A stretch of DNA of 39,559 nt from Patescibacteria group bacterium (GCA_030916895.1 JAUPVR010000005.1:1-39559); one strand, 5' to 3'. Positions 7,499 to 17,569 are shown, numbered from the stretch's first letter. Numbers and translations are program-made. Notes: generated from the letters alone by a model not told the origin.

Positions 7499-8241
7499 AA
7501 CAGTTCTAGGTGTGCCTTAAACGCATCTTTGTGATTGTCGATATGGCGGATGGTATCACTTCGGCAAAGTGCTTTTAGAAGTTTGACGTCATGTACCCAT
7601 TCAGTTCCGTTCCAGAACGATAATGGTTCAACATTTGTTTTGTAGAGAGCTTTCTCTGCATATCCGGTACCGAAATAAAAATAATCTTTTTTACCTTGCA
7701 TTTCACGAATATGGTCAAGTGCAAGCCACATACCAAGCGCTGACCGCGTATACTCTTGTTTGAAAAATGAAAACCAGTAGTGCGAAAAGTTTTCTCCTTC
7801 AACTAAAAGCAAGTATGCAACAGGGGTAGCATCCTTTCTGTATTCAATGACACGAGAGATAAGGTTGGTGTCTAAAATGAGTTCCAAACGTTCTAAAGGC
7901 ATGACATTACCATGGGCCAAATTAAAGTATGAAAGGCAGAGGTCAAAAAATCCCTCATCATGTCGCACGTCTTCTACGGTGCGCGAATGTTTTGTAAACT
8001 CGCCGTCAAATTTTTTAAGTACGCGTCTGTTCTCACTTGTTGGTTCCCATGTGCGTACATAGGAGCGTATGCTTCGTGCCATATAAAACATGTCGTATAC
8101 ATCTTTTGCTCCAGAGAATGGGAGGAACCCTTTTTCGTATATCGATGCTAAATCGTCCTCTTTTTCACGTTTGGCATAAATTGTGTAAGCGAAAGAGTAT
8201 GTTTCGTAAGAGTGCCCAAATTCAGAGGTGATAATTTTCAT
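7495..8241 (-). CDS. Arginyl/leucyl-tRNA--protein transferase-like GNAT-fold protein
   Basis: 248 residues. The order of motifs resembles ATE/Bpt N-end-rule transferases: YxxYxxAYxxYA near the start, YEKGFLPFSG, then RSIRSYVRTWEPTSENRRVLKKF (residues about 56-78, matching the Arg-rich R-x(n)-S-x-x-RR segment). The C-terminal GNAT half reads PVAYLLL, HYWFSFF, SALGMWLALDHIRE, DYFYFGTGY, ALYKTNVEPLSFW. The N-terminal Cys cluster of classical ATE is absent. Known members move an amino acid from aminoacyl-tRNA to a protein N-terminus; the related Fem transferases use the same fold on peptidoglycan peptides. Its ATG overlaps the TGA of the Mpl-like gene (ATGA), so the two are co-translated, which points to a cell-wall peptide rather than protein degradation. 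The family call is inferred by motif only. Confidence 0.6.
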   Translation of the reverse strand: MKIITSEFGHSYETYSFAYTIYAKREKEDDLASIYEKGFLPFSGAKDVYDMFYMARSIRSYVRTWEPTSENRRVLKKFDGEFTKHSRTVEDVRHDEGFFDLCLSYFNLAHGNVMPLERLELILDTNLISRVIEYRKDATPVAYLLLVEGENFSHYWFSFFKQEYTRSALGMWLALDHIREMQGKKDYFYFGTGYAEKALYKTNVEPLSFWNGTEWVHDVKLLKALCRSDTIRHIDNHKDAFKAHLELF

Positions 8242-9644
8242 TGCCGTGTTGGGAAAAGTGTTTCAATTGCCGGGATAAGTGTATCAAGTAATCCATCCAT
8301 ACTACCAGAACTTAAAATAAGAACAACATCGTTACTTCGTATTTCATCCGCGATGAGTTTTACTCCATGCGGAACATGTTCAAAACCAACAGTGTTAATA
8401 CCGGATGCGTGTACACGAGCAACAATATTATCAAGCGACAGTTGTTCATGAGTGTCTTTGCCATGAATAGGGGGTTTGTAGATAAACACTTTTTCCGCGC
8501 CAGTAAAAACAGAATCGTACCATGAAAGGGCACCCTTATTTCTCCAAGAAAATGTATGTGGTTCAAAAATGATAACAAGTCGGTGCTTCGGGAAATGAAG
8601 CTTGATTGCTTCGACTGCGGATTTTGCTTTATCAACAGATGAACCAAAACCTTCATACACAGGGATGGATGTTTTTTTACTTTTTCTGTCGAGACGGCGA
8701 ATAATCCCCTCAAAGGAAGCGATGCGTTCGTGTAATTCTTCAACTGACAAAAATCCTTTCTCGAGAATGTACGCACAAACCCCGATAATATTTTGTACAT
8801 TGTGCTTACCTAAGAGCTTGGTGGTAAGTGATGTAACAATAACTCCACTGTGTACCAAATTAAAACTTGTTTCATGCCCCCAGGAAATATTTTCCGCATG
8901 CCAGGTTGCTTCTGGTGATAGTCCATAGGTGACGCATGGCGTTTTGAATGTGTGTATTTTTTCGCGAATGGTTGCATCATCAATACAAGCAAGAAATGTT
9001 GCATCGTGTGGGAGTGTTTCGATTAATGTAAAAAATGGCGCAAGGTAATCTTTGTGAGTTGGAAAAACATTGATGTGGTCATGTGCAAGTGCGGTTAGGA
9101 TAAGGTCGTGTGCGTTGTAGTATAAAAATTTTGATGTCACATCTTGGTTTGATGAGGGATATTCATCACCCTCAAGAATAAGTAACGAACTTGTGCCAAG
9201 GGAGGCATTGTTTGAAGGAGTAAGTGGAATGGCGCCAATAAAGTACCCAACACCTTTTGGTTCTAAGCACCACGCAAGCAGTGATGCACACGTTGATTTA
9301 CCAAAACTGCCAGCAACCACAATTGGGTAGCGGTCCTTAATAATAAATTGAAGTGCTTGTGGGAAAGAAAGAATTTTTTTTCCTGTTGCAAAAGCCTCCG
9401 CCACTTCTTCGTTTTCTTCTGGTACAAGTTTGGCGTGTTTTCCGATGATGATATAGTCCGCATCGCTCGGTATATTCTCTCTAGAGAAGGGGGTTGTACA
9501 CGGAATATTATTTGTAGTTAGGTAGTCAGAAATTGGCGGGTAAAACCCCTCATCGCTTCCGGTTACTGTGTGCCCTTGGTCGATAAGAAGTTTTGCAACC
9601 GCACTCATTCCAGCGCCACAAATTCCGATAAAGTGAAAACGCAT
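8238..9644 (-). CDS. mpl: Mpl-like UDP-N-acetylmuramate:peptide ligase (Mur ligase family)
   Basis: 468-residue ATP-dependent Mur ligase. N-terminal Rossmann domain: FHFIGICGAGMSAVAKLL and GSDEGFYPPISDYL, closer to Mpl (YPPMS) than to MurC. The central P-loop is GSFGKST (residues 112-118), with the Ser/Phe variant of GTHGKT. EGDEY followed by SKFLYYNAHDLILTALAHDHINVFPT resembles the Mpl EADEYD...SKF...L.FDHAD block. The C-terminal domain has IIFEPHTFSWRN. Mpl re-attaches recycled tripeptide to UDP-MurNAc; MurC adds L-Ala. Mpl is favoured, but a divergent MurC is possible, which matters because no other MurC is in the window. The start at 9644 is set by the TGCTACACT box nine bases upstream; a start eight codons earlier would overlap it. 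Overlaps the ATE-like gene by 4 bp. Confidence 0.8.
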   Translation of the reverse strand: MRFHFIGICGAGMSAVAKLLIDQGHTVTGSDEGFYPPISDYLTTNNIPCTTPFSRENIPSDADYIIIGKHAKLVPEENEEVAEAFATGKKILSFPQALQFIIKDRYPIVVAGSFGKSTCASLLAWCLEPKGVGYFIGAIPLTPSNNASLGTSSLLILEGDEYPSSNQDVTSKFLYYNAHDLILTALAHDHINVFPTHKDYLAPFFTLIETLPHDATFLACIDDATIREKIHTFKTPCVTYGLSPEATWHAENISWGHETSFNLVHSGVIVTSLTTKLLGKHNVQNIIGVCAYILEKGFLSVEELHERIASFEGIIRRLDRKSKKTSIPVYEGFGSSVDKAKSAVEAIKLHFPKHRLVIIFEPHTFSWRNKGALSWYDSVFTGAEKVFIYKPPIHGKDTHEQLSLDNIVARVHASGINTVGFEHVPHGVKLIADEIRSNDVVLILSSGSMDGLLDTLIPAIETLFPTRQ

Positions 9645-9653
9645 ATAGGAAAG

Positions 9654-9662
9654 AGTGTAGCA
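9654..9662 (-). promoter_or_regulatory. Extended -10 promoter of the Mpl-like/ATE-like operon
   Basis: TGCTACACT on the minus strand, nine bases before the ATG at 9644. No SD sequence between the box and the start. Confidence 0.5.
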
Positions 9663-9714
9663 TGCCAAGAAATTGTGTATAAAAAAGAAAGCGCGTATGC
9701 CGGAGCACGCGCTT

Positions 9715-10626
9715 TCAGTGGTTGCGAATCACGAGAACCAAATTTCTAAAGGGTCCAGTTTTTTCTTCTACGCCTCGAATGTGTGAATACCACCGATGTT
9801 CCCCAAAACCGTTTTTCTCGGAATAGGTACACGTGGTATCAACATCGATATTTTTTTCTGGAACACCAAGCATCGTGAGTTGTCGTTTTACAAGCATGCG
9901 CTTGTCGAGCCACCCTTCTTTACCACCCTTTCCATCATCGGCAAAACATTCAGGGCCATATTTTTCGCGGATGTATTCGACAAAAAGTCCATTGTGCGGA
10001 TTTTCTTTGTCTTCTATGCGATGTGCGAAATGGGCGCCTGGACTTACGGAAATACCAACCCACGCTTGCACGTGCTCAATTTCATGTTTCGGAATACGTG
10101 TAAACGCTGATTCAATAATTCCTTCATGTTCACGGTGTTTACATTCTGGTTTGAACCGCGATAGGTCAATCAGACTTCCTCGTGAAGCATGCATGGCTAT
10201 AACCTTACGATGTCCATGCGGGTCTCTATACGAGAGGACGACTGTGGCGCAATCAGCTGGAGTCATGAGAAAGGCATCGAGCTTTGAGTGAAGAATGACG
10301 CCATCTGCATGAACACCACGTCGAATAATGATCCCTTCAATCTCCGCTCCTTGCCCCGTATCAATTTCATGGAAGTGCGTTTCTAAGGGGCAGAGCACAA
10401 GGCCGTTGTGTGTGGTTGGTTTTGGTGCCCACAAAGTCCGATGTCTTGCGTGTTGGAGAAGAACATTACGTGCAAGATCATATTCTTTTTTTGTTTGACG
10501 TTGAAGTGACCAGTCGTAATCCTCTCCTTTTTGTTTTATTTTGCCGTAGGCGATAACGCGGGCGATACCTCCGCACACCGTTATTTCTGTGGTTGGTTTA
10601 GGGATGTTGTCCTTTTCCAAGGTCAT
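9715..10626 (-). CDS. Laccase-domain (YfiH/PgeF, Cu-oxidase_4) family protein
   Basis: Resembles the YfiH/PgeF family, described as polyphenol oxidases, purine nucleosidases or peptidoglycan-editing factors. Motifs: LVLCPLETHFHEID, HADGVIL, MTPADCATVVLSY (metal/active-site Cys), KVIAMHASRGSL (active-site His) and VQAWVGISVSPGAHF, the usual GPxI position. Near the C-terminus DVDTTCTYSEKNGFGEHRWYSHIRG matches the family C-T...ffSyRr end. The long frame opens at 10770, but its first 48 codons translate a promoter-like stretch (TTGACT followed by AT-rich sequence); Met 49 at 10626 follows GGAGA closely and is preferred. About 303 residues, slightly long for the family. PgeF in E. coli keeps Ser out of muropeptides, which would suit the Mpl-like neighbour. 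Start uncertain. Confidence 0.75.
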   Translation of the reverse strand: MTLEKDNIPKPTTEITVCGGIARVIAYGKIKQKGEDYDWSLQRQTKKEYDLARNVLLQHARHRTLWAPKPTTHNGLVLCPLETHFHEIDTGQGAEIEGIIIRRGVHADGVILHSKLDAFLMTPADCATVVLSYRDPHGHRKVIAMHASRGSLIDLSRFKPECKHREHEGIIESAFTRIPKHEIEHVQAWVGISVSPGAHFAHRIEDKENPHNGLFVEYIREKYGPECFADDGKGGKEGWLDKRMLVKRQLTMLGVPEKNIDVDTTCTYSEKNGFGEHRWYSHIRGVEEKTGPFRNLVLVIRNH

Positions 10627-10813
10627 TCTCCATGGTTTTGTTTGATGTTGTAATGCAAAGAGCGGGTTTCTATGAAGGCAAGTTTCTAGCCAATATAGAG
10701 TTATTTTTATTGTGCTTGAATATTGAGTGAAAGTCAACCAACCAAAGCTTGTTTTTCGGTTGTTTTTCAACCCTTTTTTCCACTGGTTGGGACTATCAAA
10801 AATGTCTGAAATA

Positions 10814-12922
<2,109 letters not shown>

Positions 12923-12959
12923 TGTCCTCTTTACAAAACATATAACTAGTTGTAGTATT

Positions 12960-12986
12960 ACACCTGTTGTGTCAAGCAACAGGTGT
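12960..12986 (+). terminator. Hairpin after gyrB
   Basis: A 10-bp stem ACACCTGTTG/CAACAGGTGT with a 7-base loop, followed by only a modest T run (TGTACTTTAGTTT). It could be a terminator or attenuator for the gene at 13021. Confidence 0.5.
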
Positions 12987-13020
12987 TGTACTTTAGTTTC
13001 AAAATACACGGGAGAAAAAA

Positions 13021-13527
13021 ATGTGTTCGAAGGCCGAGTTTTCAGGATTCCTGAAGACACTCGCAGTATCCTGCGTGACATCCAGGTGGGTGGAATCACC
13101 CTCCAGTACCAGCAAGGAGGTCACTTTTCGTTTTCAGAACGGGGACAAGTACAAGATTGTCGTCTCCAGCAAGAAAAAAGAAGATCTCGTTGTTTCCGGG
13201 ATGTTCTCGGAGCTGAAAGGCGAGCTTTCTTTTTCTGAAGTGAAGGATGGACCGCTTACCACGATTGCCTTCACTTCCGAAGATGGGAGCAAGGTTTCGA
13301 TCAGCTCGCGTAAGCACATCTCGATTGCGTACGTCTGTGCTCCGGACCCGAAAGGAGTGAAACCTCAGCCGGACAAGCTGGAATGGAAGGGGCCAGTGCG
13401 GAGCACCGCACGCGAGTACCCCAGGAGAAGCAGTCCGAGTAAGGCGAAAGGGAACGGCATCAAGAAAGTCGTTCGCCGACCGGAGAGCCAACCAAAGAAG
13501 GACAGTCTCTACCTGGTGAAGTCATAA
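13021..13527 (+). CDS. GC-rich orphan protein, function unknown
   Basis: 168 residues, no family recognised. The start is well supported by a strong SD (GGGAG, 7 bases before the ATG), which is unusual in this window. The N-terminal two thirds (to about residue 110) alternate short hydrophobic and charged stretches that look like beta strands (VTFRFQNGDKYKIVVSS, SKVSISSRKHISIAYV). The tail (about 112-168) is Pro/Lys/Arg/Ser-rich and probably disordered. Composition differs sharply from its neighbours: the 60 bases at 13321-13380 hold 35 G+C, against 20 of 60 at 11641-11700 in gyrB. Leu is often CTG and Lys AAG, where neighbouring genes prefer CTT and AAA. This suggests recent transfer or specialised expression. 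Ends in a terminator shared with thrS. Confidence 0.65.
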   Translation: MCSKAEFSGFLKTLAVSCVTSRWVESPSSTSKEVTFRFQNGDKYKIVVSSKKKEDLVVSGMFSELKGELSFSEVKDGPLTTIAFTSEDGSKVSISSRKHISIAYVCAPDPKGVKPQPDKLEWKGPVRSTAREYPRRSSPSKAKGNGIKKVVRRPESQPKKDSLYLVKS

Positions 13528-13546
13528 AAACCTTCACTCAAACAAA

Positions 13547-13569
13547 AAAGCCCGCACTGCGCGGGCTTT
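13547..13569. terminator. Bidirectional terminator between the orphan gene and thrS
   Basis: AAAGCCCGC/GCGGGCTTT, 9-bp stem and 5-base loop, with an A run on one side and a T run on the other. It lies between two convergent genes. Confidence 0.85.
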
Positions 13570-13577
13570 CTGCTTGC

Positions 13578-15326
13578 CTATTGCTTTTCTTTTACTTCTT
13601 TAGTTAAACGAGACACAATTTCTTCTTGTGAGAGTTGCCCAAGTTGTCCGCTATCACGTGACTCAAGTGTGTACTTATTTGCTTCGATATCTTTGTCACC
13701 AATAACAATCCAGTACGGGACCCTCATCTCTTTTGCGGAACGAACTTTTTTACCTAGACCATCGTTACTATCTTCTAGTGTTACACGAATATTTTCTGCC
13801 TTGAGTCTTTCAGAGATTTCTTTTGCATAGTCATGATGCTTTTCTCCGATTGGAATGACTGCGACCTGCACAGGGGAAAGCCAAAGAGGAAAGTTGCCAC
13901 CAGTGTGTTCAATCAAGATTGACATAAAGCGTTCGATTGAACCCATGATTGCGGCGTGAATCATGACAATACGTTCCCGTTCGCCCTTGTCGTTTACACA
14001 GGTGAGGTCAAAGCGTTCTGGCATATTCATATCAAGTTGAATCGTTGCGACTTGCCATTCGCGCCCAATTGCATCTTTTGCCATGAAGTCTAATTTTGGA
14101 CCATAGAATGCCGCTTCACCTATCCCTTCAAAATAGTCAGCTTTTCTTTCTTGTGCAATGTTTGTTAGAATTTCCTCCGCTTTTGCCCAGTTATTTTTAT
14201 CACCCAAATATTTTTCTGGTGTTTTAGGGTCATGTTTGGAAATACGAACACGAAGTTCAAAGCCAAATGTTTTGTAGAAAGTATGTACAATATCCCAGAT
14301 TTTTAGAAACTCTTCTTTTGCTTGTACCATTCGACAGAAAACGTGTGCATCGTCTTGAGTAAACGCACGGACTCGCGAAAGTCCAGAAAGTTCGCCGGTT
14401 TGTTCATCTCGATAACATGTCGTTGAATTTGCATATCGTTGAGGAAGTTCTTTGTAGCTCCACAGTTTGCGCGCATAAATTTGCGTATGGTGTGGACAGT
14501 TCATCGGTTTCATTGCAAACTCGTGACCTTCGCGTGTTGTGATGCGGAAAAGTTCATCTTTGAATTTATCCCAGTGGCCGCTTGTGATGTAAAGTTCTTT
14601 TTTTGTGATGTGCGGAATTTCTACGCGCTCATAATTTGCCTTTTTGCGCAGTTCCCAAACATAGTCGTCCAAAAGATTTCGAACCAGTGTCCCGCGTGGT
14701 GACCATAACGGAAGCCCGGGACCAACAAGAGGGGAGAATGAAAACAAATCAAGTTCAACACCAAGTTTCTTGTGGTCGCGCTTTTTGGCTTCTTCTAATT
14801 GGGCTTCGTAGGAAGCAAGTTCTTCTTTCGTATCGAATGCAAGCCCATAGATGCGTGTGAGCATTTGATTCTTTTCATCACCTCGCCAGTATGCGCCAGC
14901 TAACTTGTCTAGCTTGAACGAGTCTTTAGTAATTTCTTTAGTGTTATGAATGTGAGGACCCTCACATAAATCAAAAAAATCTTCACCTGTGTAGTAGAGT
15001 GTTACATCTTGTCCCTCGTGCTTTATTCCTTCAATGATTTCTAGTTTGTAGGGGTTATTCCTAAATAAACCTTCTGCTTGGAGGGGCGGAACGGACTCAA
15101 CCTTAAAATCAAGGTGTTTGTCGATAATTTCACACATGGTTTTTTCAAGTTTTGGAAGGTCTTCAGGTTTTATTTTTTCTCCACCCGAGAAGTCGATGTC
15201 GTAATAAAAGCCATTCTCAATAACCGGTCCGATGGTTGGAAGTGAGTGCGGAAAGTGATGCTTGACTGCCATGAGCAAAATGTGGGCTAATGAGTGTCGT
15301 TTTTTAAAGAGGTTGTTGTTTTCCAT
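13578..15326 (-). CDS. thrS: Threonine--tRNA ligase without TGS domain
   Basis: 582-residue class II synthetase. It begins almost directly at the editing (SAD) domain: RHSLAHIL (HSLAH at 11-15) and CEGPHIHNT hold the HxxxH and C/H residues that hydrolyse Ser-tRNA-Thr. The catalytic core follows: GPGLPLWSPRGTLVRN, MKPMNCPHHTQIY (zinc Cys), TCYRDEQTGELSGLSRVRAFTQDDAH (motif 2, zinc His) and IHAAIMGSIERFMSILIEH (motif 3). It ends with the anticodon-binding domain (WLSPVQVAVIPIGEKH). The N-terminal TGS domain (about 60 residues) found in most bacterial ThrRS is missing, so the protein is about 60 residues short. The ATG at 15326 sits 12 bases after TGCTACTAT with no SD. Monocistronic, convergent with the orphan gene. 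Confidence 0.95.
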   Translation of the reverse strand: MENNNLFKKRHSLAHILLMAVKHHFPHSLPTIGPVIENGFYYDIDFSGGEKIKPEDLPKLEKTMCEIIDKHLDFKVESVPPLQAEGLFRNNPYKLEIIEGIKHEGQDVTLYYTGEDFFDLCEGPHIHNTKEITKDSFKLDKLAGAYWRGDEKNQMLTRIYGLAFDTKEELASYEAQLEEAKKRDHKKLGVELDLFSFSPLVGPGLPLWSPRGTLVRNLLDDYVWELRKKANYERVEIPHITKKELYITSGHWDKFKDELFRITTREGHEFAMKPMNCPHHTQIYARKLWSYKELPQRYANSTTCYRDEQTGELSGLSRVRAFTQDDAHVFCRMVQAKEEFLKIWDIVHTFYKTFGFELRVRISKHDPKTPEKYLGDKNNWAKAEEILTNIAQERKADYFEGIGEAAFYGPKLDFMAKDAIGREWQVATIQLDMNMPERFDLTCVNDKGERERIVMIHAAIMGSIERFMSILIEHTGGNFPLWLSPVQVAVIPIGEKHHDYAKEISERLKAENIRVTLEDSNDGLGKKVRSAKEMRVPYWIVIGDKDIEANKYTLESRDSGQLGQLSQEEIVSRLTKEVKEKQ

Positions 15327-15338
15327 AGGTATCTTTTT

Positions 15339-15347
15339 ATAGTAGCA
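15339..15347 (-). promoter_or_regulatory. Extended -10 promoter of thrS
   Basis: TGCTACTAT on the minus strand, 12 bases before the ATG. No T-box leader or long 5' UTR is present. Confidence 0.5.
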
Positions 15348-15407
15348 AAAAGAAGCTAAGAATTCAAAGCTTTTCTTTGTTTTTTAAGACTTGTCAAGTA
15401 ATATTGC

Positions 15408-15435
15408 TTGACTTTGTGTCCTTGTTTTGTACTAT
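15408..15435 (+). promoter_or_regulatory. Promoter of lemA-htpX with -35 and -10
   Basis: TTGACT, 16-base spacer, TACTAT. This is one of the few places here with a clear -35. The leader of roughly 60 bases contains an inverted repeat CCCTTGG (15444-15450) / CCAAGGG (15478-15484) that could mask the SD-like AAGGG. Confidence 0.6.
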
Positions 15436-15500
15436 GGAATTGCCCCTTGGTTGTGAACACAGACTATTGACCGAACGCCAAGGGTAATTGATTTTGACAC

Positions 15501-16061
15501 ATGTCACTACTTTATATTGCTATTGGAATCGCTGTAGTCTTAGGACTCGCTGTAATTGTTATGTATAACGGACTCGTTACTGCTTCTATGCGTGTGAAAG
15601 AAGCATGGGCAGATATCGATGTTCAACTTAAGCGTCGTTATGACCTTATCCCAAATCTTGTAAACACGGTAAAGGGCTCAACAAACTTTGAAAGCTCGAC
15701 TCTTGAAAAGGTAGTACAAGCTCGCGCGCAGGCGATGGGCGCAAGCACGCAAAAGGAACACGCAGATGCTGAAAATATGCTCTCAGGTACTCTTAAGAGC
15801 CTCTTTGCTCTTGCGGAAAATTATCCTGACCTTAAATCAAATCAGAATTTCCTCTCTCTTCAAAGTGAGCTTGCTGATACTGAAAATAAAATTCAGGCTG
15901 CTCGTCGTTTCTACAATGGAAACGTGATGACATACAACACGAAACTTCAAACAGTGCCAACAAACATTATTGCAAATATGTTTTCATTTAAGGATTCTGA
16001 GTTTTTTGAGCTTGCTGAAAATGAAAGCGCAGCAAAGAATCCGGTTGAGGTGAAGTTCTAA
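15501..16061 (+). CDS. lemA: LemA family protein
   Basis: 186 residues. One N-terminal membrane span (residues 4-22) followed by the helical LemA domain: YNGLVTASMRVKEAWADIDVQLKRRYDLIPNLVNTVKG, LSGTLKSLFALAENYPDLKSNQNFLSLQSELADTENKIQAARRFYN and the terminal FSFKDSEFFE. LemA proteins are membrane-anchored four-helix proteins of uncertain role, very often next to htpX, as here. The domain probably faces outward or forms an assembly platform at the membrane. It is led by a 60-base leader with a hairpin. The spacing to htpX (62 bp) and the absence of a terminator suggest one operon. Confidence 0.92.
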   Translation: MSLLYIAIGIAVVLGLAVIVMYNGLVTASMRVKEAWADIDVQLKRRYDLIPNLVNTVKGSTNFESSTLEKVVQARAQAMGASTQKEHADAENMLSGTLKSLFALAENYPDLKSNQNFLSLQSELADTENKIQAARRFYNGNVMTYNTKLQTVPTNIIANMFSFKDSEFFELAENESAAKNPVEVKF

Positions 16062-16123
16062 AGCAACAGAATTACTACCCTTTGCCTGTAGGTACGGGTA
16101 TCTTTGAAGCCAAGCTTCTCGAG

Positions 16124-17044
16124 ATGACAACACTCTACACACAACAATCTTCAAATGTTCGTAAAACCTGGTTTATGATGACGGGGTTTCTTCTCCTTAT
16201 CATCCTCCTTGGTTTTGTGCTTTCCTTTATGTACAATAATCCGTCGCTACTCTATGGTGCGATTATTTTGAGTTTGCTCTTAAATATTTCTGCATACTGG
16301 TTTTCAGATAAGATTGTACTTTCAATGGCAGGGGCGCATCGTATTGAATCTAAACAAGATTATCCAGAATTATGGAACACACTTGAAAATCTTTGTATCA
16401 CAGCGGGTCTTCCGATGCCGAAGCTCTATATTATTGACGATCCAGCGCCGAACGCATTTGCAACAGGGAGAAATAAAGACAACGCTGTCGTTGCAGTGAC
16501 AACGGGACTTATTCCACTTTTAACAAAGAGCGAGCTTGAAGGAGTTTTGGCGCATGAACTTGCGCACATTGGCAATCGCGACATGCTTGTTCAAACAGTC
16601 GTTGTTGTGTTTGCGGGAGTTATTTCTCTTGTTGCAGACATGGCCCTACGTATGTCGGTTTTTGGTGGGGGCGAGGAACGAAAAAATCCAGCTTTTTTAC
16701 TCCTTGGTCTTCTTGCTGTTATTTTGCTTCCAATTGCCGCGACAATTATTCGTTTGGCGATTTCTCGTGAGCGAGAATTTTTAGCAGATGCAACAGGTGC
16801 ACTTATCACACGCTATCCAGAAGGACTTGCAACCGCGCTTCAAAAAATCAGTAACTTTCATCAGCCAATGAAGGTTCAACATGCCGCAATTGCTCACCTC
16901 TACATTTCTGATCCATCTGGTATTAACGATGTTTCTGAAGCACGCGAACATGAAAAAGTTTCGTGGTTTGCAAAACTCTTCATGACACATCCTCCGGTTC
17001 AAGAAAGGGTGGATGCGCTTTTAGGTAGGGGACAAGCATCTTAA
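16124..17044 (+). CDS. htpX: HtpX-like M48 zinc metalloprotease
   Basis: 306-residue membrane protease of the M48B family, which degrades misfolded membrane proteins together with FtsH. Two N-terminal membrane spans (residues about 17-40 and 42-62), then APNAFATG, the zinc motif HELAHI (144-149, HExxH), two further spans (about 160-180 and 190-212) and REREFLADATGA, which carries the third zinc ligand Glu. The usual C-terminal THPPVQERVDAL is present. The ATG at 16124 is chosen because the protein then opens with MTTLYTQQSSNVRKTW, similar to other LemA-linked HtpX; a TTG 14 codons earlier is also open. No clear SD. Second gene of the lemA operon. Confidence 0.9.
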   Translation: MTTLYTQQSSNVRKTWFMMTGFLLLIILLGFVLSFMYNNPSLLYGAIILSLLLNISAYWFSDKIVLSMAGAHRIESKQDYPELWNTLENLCITAGLPMPKLYIIDDPAPNAFATGRNKDNAVVAVTTGLIPLLTKSELEGVLAHELAHIGNRDMLVQTVVVVFAGVISLVADMALRMSVFGGGEERKNPAFLLLGLLAVILLPIAATIIRLAISREREFLADATGALITRYPEGLATALQKISNFHQPMKVQHAAIAHLYISDPSGINDVSEAREHEKVSWFAKLFMTHPPVQERVDALLGRGQAS

Positions 17045-17059
17045 TTGGATTATTTCTGG

Positions 17060-17068
17060 TGGTATACT
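17060..17068 (+). promoter_or_regulatory. Extended -10 promoter
   Basis: TGGTATACT, seven bases before the ATG at 17076. Leaderless-type arrangement. Confidence 0.6.
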
Positions 17069-17075
17069 TTTTCTC

Positions 17076-17360
17076 ATGGAGACAGTTAACATGTTTGGTT
17101 TTTTCTTAGATGTGATTTTGCAAGGAAGTGTGTTTGTGTTTTATGTAGTTGCCTTTTCTTTTTTGTTTTGGATGGCAGTAGATGCCGCAAAGCAAGATAA
17201 AATTTTTTGGCTTCTCATTATTGTTGGACTTCCACTTGTAGGTTCAATCATCTATTACTTTGTCGAGAAGAAAAAAGACTATGTAACAACAAGTGGTCAC
17301 TTTGGACATATCTACAGGAGCAAGAAATACGTTCCACCACCGAAGGTCGAGGAGCGATGA
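17076..17360 (+). CDS. Small membrane protein with PLDc_N-like segment
   Basis: 94 residues with two hydrophobic segments (about 7-32 and 42-63). FWLLIIVGLPLVGSIIYYFVEKKK resembles the PLDc_N / cardiolipin-synthase N-terminal membrane domain (W..I....P..G.liYyf), but no catalytic HKD domain follows. The soluble tail is Lys/Tyr/Pro-rich. Its own extended -10 box ends seven bases before the ATG. The stop is TGA, which shows that TGA terminates in this genome. Function unknown; a membrane anchor or regulator is likely. Confidence 0.7.
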   Translation: METVNMFGFFLDVILQGSVFVFYVVAFSFLFWMAVDAAKQDKIFWLLIIVGLPLVGSIIYYFVEKKKDYVTTSGHFGHIYRSKKYVPPPKVEER

Positions 17361-17416
17361 GCGACGAAGATGTCGTAAGCCAGTAGGCGTCGACGCTAAG
17401 GAGTAGTAAATAGACG

Positions 17417-17453
17417 GAAGAAGAAACAGCGCCGATGGCGCTGTTTCTTCTTC
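17417..17453 (+). terminator. Long perfect hairpin before tRNA-Ser
   Basis: 17-bp perfect stem (17417-17433 / 17437-17453) around the triloop GAT, with a pyrimidine-rich 3' arm. It isolates the tRNA-Ser promoter from the upstream gene. Confidence 0.75.
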
Positions 17454-17458
17454 TGCGA

Positions 17459-17464
17459 TATAAT
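17459..17464 (+). promoter_or_regulatory. -10 box of tRNA-Ser
   Basis: Perfect TATAAT, 18 bases before the mature 5' end. Confidence 0.6.
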
Positions 17465-17482
17465 CGGTGAGTTAAATACTAT

Positions 17483-17569
17483 GGAGGCGTCGCATAGTGG
17501 TCTAGTGCACCACCTTGGAAAGGTGGCAACTGGGTAACCGGTTCGAGAGTTCGAATCTCTCCGCCTCCG
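17483..17569 (+). tRNA. tRNA-Ser (anticodon GGA)
   Basis: Class II tRNA. Acceptor GGAGGCG/CGCCTCC, anticodon stem CCACC/GGTGG with loop TTGGAAA giving GGA, a long variable arm with CTGG/CCGG, T stem GAGAG/CTCTC with TTCGAAT, discriminator G. CCA is not encoded. Its 3' end runs straight into the hairpin repeat at 17570. Confidence 0.95.

Noticed and set aside
8238-8241. TGA recoding as in Gracilibacteria/SR1
   Set aside because: TGA ends the Mpl-like gene and the gene at 17076-17360 at the positions expected from their families, so TGA is a stop.
10627-10770. Extended N-terminus of the laccase-domain protein
   Set aside because: These codons translate AT-rich, promoter-like sequence and do not resemble the family; kept only as a less likely start.
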